This document shows, piece after piece, positions 1 to 9,323 of a stretch of DNA of 64,000 bases. Within the stretch, counting starts at the first letter, position 1, and every line of letters begins with the position of its first letter. The DNA is from Sphingomonas_Q fennica_A. GTDB lineage: Bacteria > Pseudomonadota > Alphaproteobacteria > Sphingomonadales > Sphingomonadaceae. The translations under genes were made by a program, and so were the position numbers. A model generated the notes under the pieces. It saw only the letters and a list, made by a program, of their open reading frames with translations. It made no database searches and was not told the origin of the DNA. The stretch lies in the NCBI GenBank assembly GCA_036946415.1, contig JAQIJD010000003.1:1-64000 (forward strand), in the 5' to 3' direction.

Positions 1-109
1 GCCCGTCGACATCTACGTGCCCGGCTGCCCGCCGACCGCGGAGGCCCTGCTCTACGGCGTGATGCAGTTGCAGCGGAAGATCCGCCGCGTCGGCACGATC
101 GCACGGTGA
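1..109 (+). CDS. nuoB: NADH-quinone oxidoreductase subunit B, C-terminal end (partial)
   Basis: This is the last 35 codons of NuoB, read from base 2, with the gene entering from the left edge. The peptide starts PVDIYVPGCPPTAEALLYG, the conserved C-terminal part of NuoB. Its Cys is the last ligand of the N2 4Fe-4S cluster, the final electron carrier before quinone. NuoB sits in the connecting module of complex I at the membrane face. The stop lies 4 bp before nuoC, as expected for the head of a nuo operon. The assignment is firm despite the short length because the motif and context agree. Confidence 0.93.
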   Translation, partial: PVDIYVPGCPPTAEALLYGVMQLQRKIRRVGTIAR

Positions 110-113
110 TCCT

Positions 114-788
114 ATGACGGCTCCCTTCCCCCGCTATGCCGGCAATGCCGGCGTGATCGAGATGGCGCGCGGCCTGCTGGGCGACGCCCTGATCCGCGCG
201 ACCGATGCGGTAAGCGAGATCCGCCTCGACGTGCGCCGCGAGACGGTCGTCGACAGCCTGCGCGCGCTGCGCGACGAGGGCGAATATCAGCAGCTGATGG
301 AGATCGCGGGGGTCGATTACCCCGATCGGCCGGAGCGGTTCGAGGTCGTCTACTGTCTGCTCAGCCTGACGCGCAACCACCGCATCCGCGTGCATGTTTC
401 CACCGACGAGGTGCAGCCGGTGCCGTCGGTGACCGGCCTCTGGCCCGTGGCGGGCTGGCTGGAGCGCGAGGTGTTCGACATGTACGGCGTGCTGTTCGAC
501 GGCAATCCGGATTTGCGCCGCATCCTGACCGACTATGGCTTCCGCGGCCACCCGCAGCGCAAGGACTTCCCGCTGACCGGCTATGTCGAGCTGCGCTACT
601 CCGAGGAGGAGAAGCGCGTCGCCTACCAGCCGGTGAAGCTGGCGCAGGATCTGCGCATGTTCGATTTCATGAGCCCCTGGGAGGGGGCGGCCTATGTGCT
701 GCCCGGCGACGAGAAGGCTCCGCCCCAGAAGACGGGCGAGGCGGCCGGTGCGCCGACCCCGCTCAAGGCCGACGAGGTGAAGCGCTGA
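114..788 (+). CDS. nuoC: NADH-quinone oxidoreductase subunit C
   Basis: This 224 aa protein is the 30-kDa-type peripheral subunit of complex I, which packs against NuoD in the quinone-reducing module. The family signature lies at residues ~115-160: EREVFDMYGVLFDGNPDL, then RRILTDYGFRGHPQRKDFPL. The last ~30 residues are a low-complexity Ala/Pro/Lys tail (DEKAPPQKTGEAAGAPT) that is variable in the family. NuoC and NuoD are separate genes here, unlike the fused NuoCD of E. coli. The stop shares one base with the nuoD start (TGATG), so the two are probably translationally coupled. Confidence 0.97.
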   Translation: MTAPFPRYAGNAGVIEMARGLLGDALIRATDAVSEIRLDVRRETVVDSLRALRDEGEYQQLMEIAGVDYPDRPERFEVVYCLLSLTRNHRIRVHVSTDEVQPVPSVTGLWPVAGWLEREVFDMYGVLFDGNPDLRRILTDYGFRGHPQRKDFPLTGYVELRYSEEEKRVAYQPVKLAQDLRMFDFMSPWEGAAYVLPGDEKAPPQKTGEAAGAPTPLKADEVKR

Positions 789-2050
789 TGGCGACGGGTT
801 TCACGGATCTCGATCACCATGACGCGGTGGACGGCGGCGGCGCGCAGCGGCTCGTCACCGATCCGCAGACGGGCGAGGTGCAGATCCAGAATTACACGAT
901 CAATTTCGGCCCGCAGCATCCCGCCGCGCACGGCGTGCTGCGATTGGTTATGGAACTGGACGGAGAGATCGTCGATCGCGTCGACCCGCACGTCGGCCTG
1001 CTCCACCGCGGCACCGAAAAGCTGATCGAGCACAAGACCTATTTGCAGGCGCTGCCCTATTTCGATCGGCTCGATTATTGTTCGCCGCTCTGCATGGAGC
1101 ATAGCTATGTGCTGGCGATCGAGAAGCTGCTGGGGCTGGAGGTGCCGCTGCGCGCGCAATATCTGCGCGTGCTGTTCGCGGAACTGACGCGCATTTCCAA
1201 CCATATGCTGAACCTCGGCGCGCATGTGATGGACGTGGGGGCGATGACGCCCAACCTCTGGCTGTTCGAGATCCGCGAGGACACTTACGGCTTCTTCGAG
1301 CGCGCTTCGGGCGCACGGATGCATGCCGCCTGGTTCCGCCCCGGCGGCGTGCACCAGGACGTGCCGCTGAAGCTTCTGGCCGACATCGGCGACTGGGTGG
1401 ACGGGCGCCTGCCGCAATTGTTCGACGATGCGATCAGCCTCGTCGCCGACAACCGCATCTTCAAGCAGCGCAACGTCGATATCGGCACGGTCAGCCGCGA
1501 GAATGCGATCGCCTGGGGCTTCTCCGGCCCGATGATCCGCGCCGCGGGCGTGCCGTGGGACATCCGCCGCAGCCAGCCCTACGACGTCTACGATCGCATG
1601 CAGTTCGACGTGCCGGTGGGGACGCAGGGCGATTGCTACGATCGTTTCATGGTGCGCGTGGAGGAGGTCCGCCAGTCGGCGCGGATCATCAAGCAGTGCC
1701 TGGCCGAGATGCCCGACGGGCCGATCGCGTCCGACGACCGCAAGGTGGTGCCGCCCAAGCGCGGCGAGATGAAGCAGTCGATGGAAGCGCTGATCCATCA
1801 CTTCAAGCTCTACACCGAAGGCTTCCATGTGCCCGCGGGCGAGGTCTATGTCGCGACCGAAAGCCCCAAAGGCGAGTTCGGCGTGTTCCTCGTCTCCGAC
1901 GGATCGAACAAGCCCTACCGCTGCAAGATCCGGCCGACCGCGTTCAGCCACCTTCAGGCGATGGACTTCATGATGAAGGGCCATATGCTCGCGGATACCA
2001 CCGCCGTCCTCTCCGCGATCGACGTGGTGTTCGGGGAGTGCGACCGGTGA
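788..2050 (+). CDS. nuoD: NADH-quinone oxidoreductase subunit D
   Basis: This 420 aa protein is the 49-kDa-type subunit that forms the quinone pocket with NuoB. GPQHPAAHG at residues 41-49 carries the loop with the quinone-contacting His. HRGTEK (73-78), RLDY (94-97) and the C-terminal SNKPYRCKIRPTAFSHLQ block are all typical. The first ~30 residues are a short, poorly conserved extension (MATGFTDLDHHDAVDGGG). Length is normal for an unfused NuoD. The stop overlaps the GTG start of a small coiled-coil gene (GTGA). Confidence 0.97.
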   Translation: MATGFTDLDHHDAVDGGGAQRLVTDPQTGEVQIQNYTINFGPQHPAAHGVLRLVMELDGEIVDRVDPHVGLLHRGTEKLIEHKTYLQALPYFDRLDYCSPLCMEHSYVLAIEKLLGLEVPLRAQYLRVLFAELTRISNHMLNLGAHVMDVGAMTPNLWLFEIREDTYGFFERASGARMHAAWFRPGGVHQDVPLKLLADIGDWVDGRLPQLFDDAISLVADNRIFKQRNVDIGTVSRENAIAWGFSGPMIRAAGVPWDIRRSQPYDVYDRMQFDVPVGTQGDCYDRFMVRVEEVRQSARIIKQCLAEMPDGPIASDDRKVVPPKRGEMKQSMEALIHHFKLYTEGFHVPAGEVYVATESPKGEFGVFLVSDGSNKPYRCKIRPTAFSHLQAMDFMMKGHMLADTTAVLSAIDVVFGECDR

Positions 2051-2277
2051 GCGAGGGGGTGAGCAACGAGCTGATCTACTCCGTGCTGCAACGGATGCAG
2101 GGCGATCTTTCCGATCTGAAGTTCGACATGAACGAGATGAAGGTGCGGATGACGGCGACGGAGGAGCATCTCGGCAACGTCATCCTGTCCCTTTCCAGCC
2201 TCAACCGCCGCATGGACCGGTTCGACGAGCGGATGTCGCGTGTCGAACGGCGGCTCGACCTAACGGACGTGCACTGA
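2047..2277 (+). CDS. Small coiled-coil protein A inside the nuo operon (hypothetical)
   Basis: This 76 aa protein starts at GTG 2047, which overlaps the nuoD stop by 4 bp; a second in-frame GTG at 2059 is possible. It is rich in Leu, Met, Arg, Glu and Asp in heptad-like spacing and has no Cys, signal peptide or membrane segment, so a continuous amphipathic coiled coil is likely. It ends RMSRVERRLDLTDVH. It aligns along most of its length with the 74 aa protein at 3109-3333 (QRMQGDLSDLK versus RRIQADIADTK; VERRLDL versus IERRLDL), so the two are paralogues flanking nuoE. The stop shares one base with the nuoE start. I do not recognise it as a known complex I subunit. An assembly or stability role is only a guess from context. 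Confidence 0.8.
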   Translation: MSEGVSNELIYSVLQRMQGDLSDLKFDMNEMKVRMTATEEHLGNVILSLSSLNRRMDRFDERMSRVERRLDLTDVH

Positions 2278-2945
2278 TGGCCGACGCAGCCCATATTCCC
2301 GACGAAGCCGAGACGCGCGCGCGCTGGGGGGCTTTCGCCTGGTCCGATGAAAATCGCGCCAAGGTGAAGGAAGTTTTCGCGCGCTATCCGAAGGGGCGCG
2401 AGCATTCCGCTATCATGCCGCTGCTTGATCTCGCCCAACGGCAGGTGGGGGCGGAGACGAACACGCAAGGCTGGCTGCCCGTGCCGGTGATCGAATATGT
2501 CGCGGCCGAAGTGGGGATGCCCTACATCCGCGCGCTGGAGGTCGTGTCCTTCTACACGATGTACAACATGGCGCCGGTCGGCCGCTATCACGTGCAGGTG
2601 TGCGGGACGACGCCGTGCATGCTGCGCGGATCGGACGACGTGCTGGAGGCGTGCAAGGCCAGGGGCCTGAAGAAGGGCGCGACGACGGCGGACGGCTTGT
2701 TCACGCTGACCGAGGTCGAGTGCCTGGGGGCGTGCACGAACGCCCCGATGATGCAGATCAACGACGACAATTTCGAGGATCTGACCTTCGAGACGACGAC
2801 CGCGGTGCTGGAGGCGCTGGCGCGCGGCGAGACGCCGAAGCCCGGCCCGCAGATCGACCGCCATCTCGCCGCACCCGAGGGCGGGCCGACCGTGCTGCGC
2901 GAGATGCTGACGGACAATCACGATTATCGCGGGTCGTGGTCGTGA
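2277..2945 (+). CDS. nuoE: NADH-quinone oxidoreductase subunit E
   Basis: This 222 aa protein is the 24-kDa-type subunit of the NADH dehydrogenase module and carries the N1a 2Fe-2S cluster beside NuoF. The thioredoxin-like fold supplies four Cys ligands: C109 and C114 (VCGTTPC), then C149 and C153 (ECLGAC). The C-terminal ~50 residues are Pro/Gly/Arg-rich and end DNHDYRGSWS. The length matches alphaproteobacterial NuoE, which is longer than the E. coli protein. It is coupled at both ends: TGATG with the preceding coiled-coil gene and GTGA with the following membrane peptide gene. Confidence 0.97.
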   Translation: MADAAHIPDEAETRARWGAFAWSDENRAKVKEVFARYPKGREHSAIMPLLDLAQRQVGAETNTQGWLPVPVIEYVAAEVGMPYIRALEVVSFYTMYNMAPVGRYHVQVCGTTPCMLRGSDDVLEACKARGLKKGATTADGLFTLTEVECLGACTNAPMMQINDDNFEDLTFETTTAVLEALARGETPKPGPQIDRHLAAPEGGPTVLREMLTDNHDYRGSWS

Positions 2946-3112
2946 AGGCGCTCGGTTCGCTGCTGATAGCGATCCTGTTCGGGATCGGCGTGATCTGGCT
3001 GCTGATCGAACTGCTGGGGGCGGCGCTGAAGCTGGTGGCGATCCTGATCGGCATCGGCATCGCCGTGATCGCCTATTTCATCGCCGAGAAACTGGTAAGG
3101 TCGCGGACATGA
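2942..3112 (+). CDS. Small two-helix membrane peptide in the nuo operon (hypothetical)
   Basis: This 56 aa protein starts at GTG 2942, which overlaps the nuoE stop as GTGA; an upstream in-frame GTG at 2936 is also possible. Two hydrophobic stretches fill it: LLIAILFGIGVIWLLIELLG at ~7-26, then a Val/Ile/Ala-rich one at ~30-48 ending IAVIAYFIAEKL. The tail is basic (EKLVRSRT). This predicts a hairpin inner-membrane peptide. The stop overlaps the ATG of the next coiled-coil gene (ATGA). The tight overlaps on both sides and clean membrane pattern support a real gene. I do not recognise the family, and no function is assigned. Confidence 0.72.
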   Translation: MKALGSLLIAILFGIGVIWLLIELLGAALKLVAILIGIGIAVIAYFIAEKLVRSRT

Positions 3113-3332
3113 GCGACAACGACAGCATCATGCTCGAAATCCTGCGTCGGATTCAGGCGGACATCGCCGATACAAAGCAGGATATTCGTGACCTGAAGTT
3201 CCGTGTCGGGCAGGTCGAGGGCTATGTCGCCAGCGGTGTGGCGGCGCAGCAGCATACGAACGAGCGGCTGGACCGCATCGACGGGCGTGTCGAGCGGATC
3301 GAACGGCGGCTGGATCTGGTGGAAGCACACTG

Positions 3333-3333
<1 letters not shown>
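3109..3333 (+). CDS. Small coiled-coil protein B inside the nuo operon (hypothetical)
   Basis: This 74 aa protein is a paralogue of the product of 2047-2277. It begins MSDNDSIMLEILRRIQADI and ends RVERIERRLDLVEAH. Charged and hydrophobic residues alternate in heptads from ~8 to the end, with a looser Ala/Gly/Gln section (YVASGVAAQQ) in the middle. There is no Cys and no membrane segment. The ATG overlaps the preceding membrane-peptide stop by 4 bp, and the stop shares one base with the nuoF start. The pair may have arisen by duplication, or may form a hetero-oligomer; both are inference. It is not a recognised Nuo subunit. Confidence 0.8.
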
Positions 3334-4637
<1,304 letters not shown>

Positions 4638-5018
4638 ATGGGGACCGTTTACGCCCGTATTGCTCTGAGCAACATGTTACGGGACGACCTTCGTCCCGTC
4701 GAGATCGACGCTTTGGTGGATTCGGGCGCGATCAATCTGTGCATTCCCGATATCGTTCGTCGCGAACTTGGCTTCGAAATCTCGCGGACGCGCGTGGCGC
4801 AAATGGCCGACGGTTCCCTTGTCGAAGTCGGCATCGTCGAACCCGTCTCGGTGCGGTTCGACAACCGGCAGACGACGACCACCGCCATGGTGCTGGGCAC
4901 CGAGGTGCTGCTCGGCGCCATTCCGATGCAGGACATGGACGTGATGATCGATCCCCGCAACGAGCGGCTGATCGTGCCGCCCGATCGCCCCAATTTCGCT
5001 TTGGCGAAGGTCAAGTAA
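4638..5018 (+). CDS. Retropepsin-like (clan AA) aspartic protease between nuoF and nuoG
   Basis: This 126 aa protein has the single-lobe clan AA aspartic protease layout. The catalytic motif is ALVDSGAINLCIP, with D28-S-G-A as the expected D-S/T-G-A triad. A hydrophobic core follows, then the family-like second block VLLGAIPMQDMDVMIDP near residues 93-109. Retropepsins act as homodimers, one Asp from each copy. There is no signal peptide, so it should be cytoplasmic. It starts on the base after the nuoF stop and ends 1 bp before nuoG, a strong sign of co-translation with complex I. Its substrate is unknown. An alternative is a catalytically idle binding domain of the same fold. The fold call is good; the role is open. 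Confidence 0.82.
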   Translation: MGTVYARIALSNMLRDDLRPVEIDALVDSGAINLCIPDIVRRELGFEISRTRVAQMADGSLVEVGIVEPVSVRFDNRQTTTTAMVLGTEVLLGAIPMQDMDVMIDPRNERLIVPPDRPNFALAKVK

Positions 5019-5019
5019 G

Positions 5020-7029
5020 ATGCCGACAGTCACCGTTGATGGAATCCAGGTCGAGGTGCCGCAGGGCGCCACCGTGTTGCAGGCGTGCGAGGCGGCGGGC
5101 AAGGAAGTGCCGCGCTTCTGCTATCATGAGCGGCTGTCGATCGCGGGCAATTGCCGGATGTGCCTGGTCGAGGTGAAGCCGGGGCCGCCCAAGCCGCAGG
5201 CGAGCTGCGCGCTGCCTGCCGCCGACAAGCAGGAGATCTTCACCAACACGCCGATGGTGAAGAAGGCGCGCGAGGGGGTGATGGAGTTCCTGCTCATCAA
5301 CCACCCGCTCGATTGCCCGATCTGCGACCAGGGCGGCGAATGCGATCTACAGGACCAGTCGGTCGCCTACGGCCGCGGCCATTCTCGCTATCATGAGCAC
5401 AAGCGCGCCGTGACCGAGAAATATATGGGCCCCATCGTCAAGACGGTGATGACCCGCTGCATCCAGTGTACGCGCTGCGTGCGCTTCGCCGAGGAGGTCG
5501 CCGGCGTCGAGGAGATCGGCGCGCTGTATCGCGGCGAGAATATGCAGATCACCTCCTATCTGGAAAAGGCGATCACGTCCGAGCTTTCGGGCAACGTGGT
5601 CGATCTGTGTCCGGTCGGCGCGCTGACCTCCAAGCCCTATGCGTTCGAGGCGCGGCCGTGGGAGCTCAAGAAGACCCCGGCGATCGACGTGATGGATGCG
5701 GTCGGCACCAACATCCGGCTCGACAGCCGCGGCCGGCAGGTGCTGCGCGCGCTGCCGCGGATCAACGACGACGTGAACGAGGAATGGGCCTCGGACAAGA
5801 CGCGCCATGCGGTGGACGGGCTGGTCCGCCGGCGGCTCGACCGGCCCTATGTGCGGCGGGACGGCAAGCTCCGGCCGGCAAGCTGGGACGAGGCGTTCGC
5901 CGCGATCCGCGCGGTGGATGCGGGCGGCAGCGTCGCGGCGATCGCGGGCGATCTGGTCGATTGCGAGACGATGTATGCCGCCAAGGCGCTGCTGTCGGCG
6001 CTCGGCTCCGATTTGCTGGAAGGGCGGCAGACCGGCCTCGATTATGCGACGTCGAGCCTGTCGGCGGTGAACTTCAACAGCACGATCGCCGGCATCGAGA
6101 CGGCCGACGCGATCCTGCTGATCGGCAGCAACGTCCGCTGGGAAGCGCCGCTGGTCAACACGCGCATCCGCAAGGCGGTGAAGCGCGGGGCGAAGGTGTT
6201 CGCGATCGGCCCGGAGGTCGATCTCACCTATTCGGTCGAATGGCTGGGCGAAGACCTCGCGCTGCTCGATGCTTTGCCGTGGAACGTCGGCCAGGCGTTC
6301 GACAAGGCGGCGCGGCCGGCGGTGATCGTCGGTGCGGGCGGGCTGAAGGCGGGGGCGCAGGCGGCCTCGCTGAAGCTGATCGACGCGCTCGGCCTCGTGA
6401 AGGACGGCTGGAACGGCTACAATATGCTGCACACCGCGGCGGCGCGGATGGGCGGACTGATGCTGGGTTACGCCGCTGAGGGCGGGATCGCGGCGGTGGC
6501 GGCCAAGGCGCCGAAGCTGGTGTTCCTGCTGGGCGCGGACGAGGTGGCCGCGGACCGGTTCGCGGGGGCGACCAAGGTCTATATCGGCCACCATGGCGAC
6601 AAGGGCGCGGCGCAGGCCGATATCGTCCTGCCGGGGGCGGCCTATTCCGAGAAGCCGGGCACCTACGTCAATCTCGAGGGACGCGTGCAGCGCGGCGAGC
6701 GGGCCGTGTTCCCGCCGGGCGACGCGCGCGAGGATTGGGCGATTCTGCGTGCGCTGTCCGACGTGCTGGGCGCGACGCTGCCGTTCGACAGTTTCGAGGC
6801 GCTGCGCGCGGCGATGGTGCGCGACGTGCCGGCGCTGGCCCGTGTCGGCGAGATCGCCGATTACGGCTGGTCGGTGCCGCAGCTGGCGGCGGCGGGGGCG
6901 ACCGCGCCGATCGCCTATCCGATCACGGATTTCTATTTGACCAACCCGATCGCGCGGGCGAGCGAGACGATGCAGCGCTGCTCGGCCGAACTGCTGCACG
7001 GGCAGGATTATGCGGAGGCGGCCGAGTGA
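5020..7029 (+). CDS. nuoG: NADH-quinone oxidoreductase subunit G
   Basis: This 669 aa protein is the 75-kDa-type subunit that relays electrons through several Fe-S clusters. The N-terminal ferredoxin domain has C34, C45, C48 and C63 for 2Fe-2S. H95 with C99, C102 and C108 fits the His-Cys N5 cluster. C147, C150, C153 and C197 fit N4 (CIQCTRC and VDLCPVGAL). A molybdopterin-oxidoreductase-like domain, which lacks a cofactor in this family, fills residues ~220-600. Length is usual for alphaproteobacteria and shorter than the ~900 aa enterobacterial form. The stop overlaps a possible 36-codon ORF that begins at GTG 7026. Confidence 0.97.
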   Translation: MPTVTVDGIQVEVPQGATVLQACEAAGKEVPRFCYHERLSIAGNCRMCLVEVKPGPPKPQASCALPAADKQEIFTNTPMVKKAREGVMEFLLINHPLDCPICDQGGECDLQDQSVAYGRGHSRYHEHKRAVTEKYMGPIVKTVMTRCIQCTRCVRFAEEVAGVEEIGALYRGENMQITSYLEKAITSELSGNVVDLCPVGALTSKPYAFEARPWELKKTPAIDVMDAVGTNIRLDSRGRQVLRALPRINDDVNEEWASDKTRHAVDGLVRRRLDRPYVRRDGKLRPASWDEAFAAIRAVDAGGSVAAIAGDLVDCETMYAAKALLSALGSDLLEGRQTGLDYATSSLSAVNFNSTIAGIETADAILLIGSNVRWEAPLVNTRIRKAVKRGAKVFAIGPEVDLTYSVEWLGEDLALLDALPWNVGQAFDKAARPAVIVGAGGLKAGAQAASLKLIDALGLVKDGWNGYNMLHTAAARMGGLMLGYAAEGGIAAVAAKAPKLVFLLGADEVAADRFAGATKVYIGHHGDKGAAQADIVLPGAAYSEKPGTYVNLEGRVQRGERAVFPPGDAREDWAILRALSDVLGATLPFDSFEALRAAMVRDVPALARVGEIADYGWSVPQLAAAGATAPIAYPITDFYLTNPIARASETMQRCSAELLHGQDYAEAAE

Positions 7030-7136
7030 CGTTTTCGCTGTCCTACACGGGCGCGATCGTGCGACAGGCGGCCGTCCCGACGACCGAATCCCTGAACCGC
7101 TCCCGCCTCGCCGCGGCGGCGGCCCGCGGAGCCTGA
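7026..7136 (+). CDS. Possible 36 aa peptide between nuoG and nuoH (doubtful)
   Basis: A 36-codon ORF starts at GTG 7026 and overlaps the nuoG stop as GTGA, with a GGAGG-like ribosome site about 8 bp upstream. It begins MTFSLSYTGAIVRQAAVPTT and ends in an Ala/Arg-rich tail. It fills nearly all of the 111 bp gap before nuoH, an unusually large gap for this operon. The composition is not convincing, and the ORF could be chance. It is reported because its coupling pattern matches the other small genes here. Confidence 0.25.
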   Translation: MTFSLSYTGAIVRQAAVPTTESLNRSRLAAAAARGA

Positions 7137-7140
7137 CCCG

Positions 7141-8193
7141 ATGACCGAATTCTTCCAGACCCATCTCGGCTTCGGCTTCGGCTGGTTTCTCGCCACGCTG
7201 ATCCTGATCCTCATCATCGCGCTGCCGCTTATGCTGGCGGTGGCGATGATCATCTACGCCGATCGCAAGATCTGGGCGGCGATGGCGCTGCGCCGCGGGC
7301 CGAACGTGGTGGGGCCGTTCGGCCTGCTCCAGTCGTTCGCGGACGGGCTGAAGGTGTTCCTCCAGGAGACGATCATCCCCTCCGCCGCCAACCGCGGCCT
7401 GTTCCTGATCGCGCCGATCATCACTTTCACGGTGGCGCTGATCGCCTGGGCGGTGATCCCGTTCGGGCCGAACATGGTGCTGGCGGACATCAACGTCGGC
7501 CTGCTCTACATCCTCGCCGCATCGTCGATGGGGGTCTATGGCATCATCCTGGCGGGCTGGGCCTCCAATTCCAAATATCCCTTCTACTCCTCGATCCGCG
7601 CCGCCGCGCAGATGGTGAGCTACGAAGTCTCGATCGGCTTCATCATCATCTCGATCGTGCTGTGGGCGGGCACGTTCAACCTGACCGGCATCGTCACGGC
7701 GCAGCGCGCGCATATCTTCGGCATCATCAACGGCTTCGGCTTCAATCCCCTGCTGTTCCCGATGGCGGTAATGTTCCTCATCTCGGCGATGGCCGAGACG
7801 CAGCGTACCCCGTTCGACCTGACCGAGGCGGAGAGCGAGATCGTCGCCGGCTACCAGACCGAATATTCGTCGATGAGCTTCGCGCTCTACTGGCTGGGCG
7901 AATATGGCAACGTGCTGCTGATGTGCGCGCTGAACGCCACGCTCTTCTGGGGCGGGTGGCTGCCGCCGATCGACTGGGCGCCGCTCTATGCGGTGCCGGG
8001 CATCATCTGGCTGTTCATCAAGATCTTCTCCTTCTTCTTCATCTTCAGCTGGGTGAAGGCGACGGTGCCGCGCTATCGCTACGACCAGCTGATGCGGCTG
8101 GGGTGGAAGGTGTTCCTGCCGGTCTCGCTCGTCTGGGTGTTCGTCGTCTCGGGCTATCTGATGCTGACCCGCTATTCGGGAGTGGCCGCATGA
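7141..8193 (+). CDS. nuoH: NADH-quinone oxidoreductase subunit H
   Basis: This 350 aa inner-membrane subunit contacts the quinone tunnel and joins the peripheral arm to the proton-pumping arm. About eight hydrophobic helices are visible. Conserved cytoplasmic loops include GWASNSKYPFYSSIRAAAQM at about residues 139-158 and RTPFDLTEAESEIVAGYQTE at about residues 221-240, with the acidic residues that line the quinone channel. The length is standard. The stop overlaps the nuoI start as ATGA. Confidence 0.97.
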   Translation: MTEFFQTHLGFGFGWFLATLILILIIALPLMLAVAMIIYADRKIWAAMALRRGPNVVGPFGLLQSFADGLKVFLQETIIPSAANRGLFLIAPIITFTVALIAWAVIPFGPNMVLADINVGLLYILAASSMGVYGIILAGWASNSKYPFYSSIRAAAQMVSYEVSIGFIIISIVLWAGTFNLTGIVTAQRAHIFGIINGFGFNPLLFPMAVMFLISAMAETQRTPFDLTEAESEIVAGYQTEYSSMSFALYWLGEYGNVLLMCALNATLFWGGWLPPIDWAPLYAVPGIIWLFIKIFSFFFIFSWVKATVPRYRYDQLMRLGWKVFLPVSLVWVFVVSGYLMLTRYSGVAA

Positions 8194-8675
8194 GCCTCGC
8201 CTATTACGTCAAGTCGTTCACGCTGTGGGAGTTCGTGAAGGCGCACGCGCTGACGCTGCGCTACTTCTTCCGCCCCAAGGCGACGATCAACTATCCGTAT
8301 GAGAAGAACCCGCTGTCGCCCCGCTTCCGCGGCGAGCATGTGCTGCGCCGCTATCCCAACGGCGAGGAGCGCTGCATCGCGTGCAAGCTGTGCGAGGCGG
8401 TGTGCCCGGCGCAGGCGATCACCATCGAGGCCGAACCCCGCGAGGACGGCAGCCGCCGCACGACGCGCTACGACATCGACATGACCAAGTGTATCTTCTG
8501 CGGCTTCTGCCAGGAAGCCTGCCCGGTCGATGCCGTCGTCGAGGGCCCGAACTTCGAATATTCGACCGAGACGCGTGAGGAACTGATCTACGACAAGGCC
8601 AAGCTCCTCGCCAACGGGGATCGCTGGGAACGGTCGATCGCGCAGAACCTTGCCGCCGATGCGCCCTACCGTTAA
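8190..8675 (+). CDS. nuoI: NADH-quinone oxidoreductase subunit I
   Basis: This 161 aa protein is the TYKY-type ferredoxin subunit. It has two 4Fe-4S sites: C62, C65, C68 and C72 (CIACKLCEAVC), and C101, C104, C107 and C111 (CIFCGFCQEAC). Each set's outlying Cys-Pro completes the partner cluster (N6a and N6b), linking NuoG to NuoB. The start at ATG 8190 overlaps the nuoH stop and gives the family's usual length. The next gene, nuoJ, follows after a 36 bp gap. Confidence 0.97.
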   Translation: MSLAYYVKSFTLWEFVKAHALTLRYFFRPKATINYPYEKNPLSPRFRGEHVLRRYPNGEERCIACKLCEAVCPAQAITIEAEPREDGSRRTTRYDIDMTKCIFCGFCQEACPVDAVVEGPNFEYSTETREELIYDKAKLLANGDRWERSIAQNLAADAPYR

Positions 8676-8711
8676 GCGCACGCGCAACCATCCGGGGGGC
8701 TTGGCCGCATC

Positions 8712-9323
8712 GTGATCCAGACATTCGCCTTCTATCTGTTCGCCGTGCTGGTGACGCTGGCCGGCGTGCTGACGGTGACGGCCCGCAACCCCGTCCATTC
8801 GGTGCTGTGGCTGATCTTCGCCTTCTTCAACGCCGCCGGGCTGATGGTGCTGGTGGGCGCCGAGTTCATCGCGATGCTGCTCGTCATCGTCTATGTCGGC
8901 GCGGTGGCGGTGCTGTTCCTGTTCGTGGTGATGATGCTCGACATCGACTTCGCCGAACTGCGCACGGGCTTCGTCCGCTACCTGCCGTTCGGCGTGCTGC
9001 TGGTGGTGATCCTGGCGGCGGAGATGATCTTCGCGCTGGGGGCCTGGCAGGCGGGCGGCATCGCCCTCGCCCAGCGGACCGCGCCGACGCCGGCGGAGAT
9101 CCCGAACGTCGAGGCGCTCGGCATCCTGCTCTACACGCGCTACCTCTTCATCTTCGAGGGCGCGGGCCTCGTGTTGCTCGTCGCGCTGATCGGCGCGATC
9201 GTGCTGACCCACCGGGCGCGCGGCGGGGTGCGCGTGCAGAACGTCGCCCGGCAGAACCAGCGTCGTCCGCAGGATGCGGTGCGCATCACCAATCCGGGTA
9301 TCGGGCAGGGGGTCGAGCTGTGA
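8712..9323 (+). CDS. nuoJ: NADH-quinone oxidoreductase subunit J
   Basis: This 203 aa membrane subunit of the complex I pump arm starts at GTG 8712. Five hydrophobic helices are visible, with family blocks VTARNPVHSVLWLIFAFFNA and GAEFIAMLLVIVYVGAVAVL. The flexible helix that carries the redox-coupled pi-bulge in this family falls in the second block. The C-terminal ~35 residues are polar and basic (VARQNQRRPQDAVRI) and probably cytoplasmic. The stop overlaps the nuoK start as GTGA. Confidence 0.96.
   Translation: MIQTFAFYLFAVLVTLAGVLTVTARNPVHSVLWLIFAFFNAAGLMVLVGAEFIAMLLVIVYVGAVAVLFLFVVMMLDIDFAELRTGFVRYLPFGVLLVVILAAEMIFALGAWQAGGIALAQRTAPTPAEIPNVEALGILLYTRYLFIFEGAGLVLLVALIGAIVLTHRARGGVRVQNVARQNQRRPQDAVRITNPGIGQGVEL

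Noticed and set aside
5347..7713. A long minus-strand ORF opposite nuoG/nuoH
   Set aside because: It is a shadow of the coding strand with His/Arg/Asp-rich nonsense composition and no recognisable domain.
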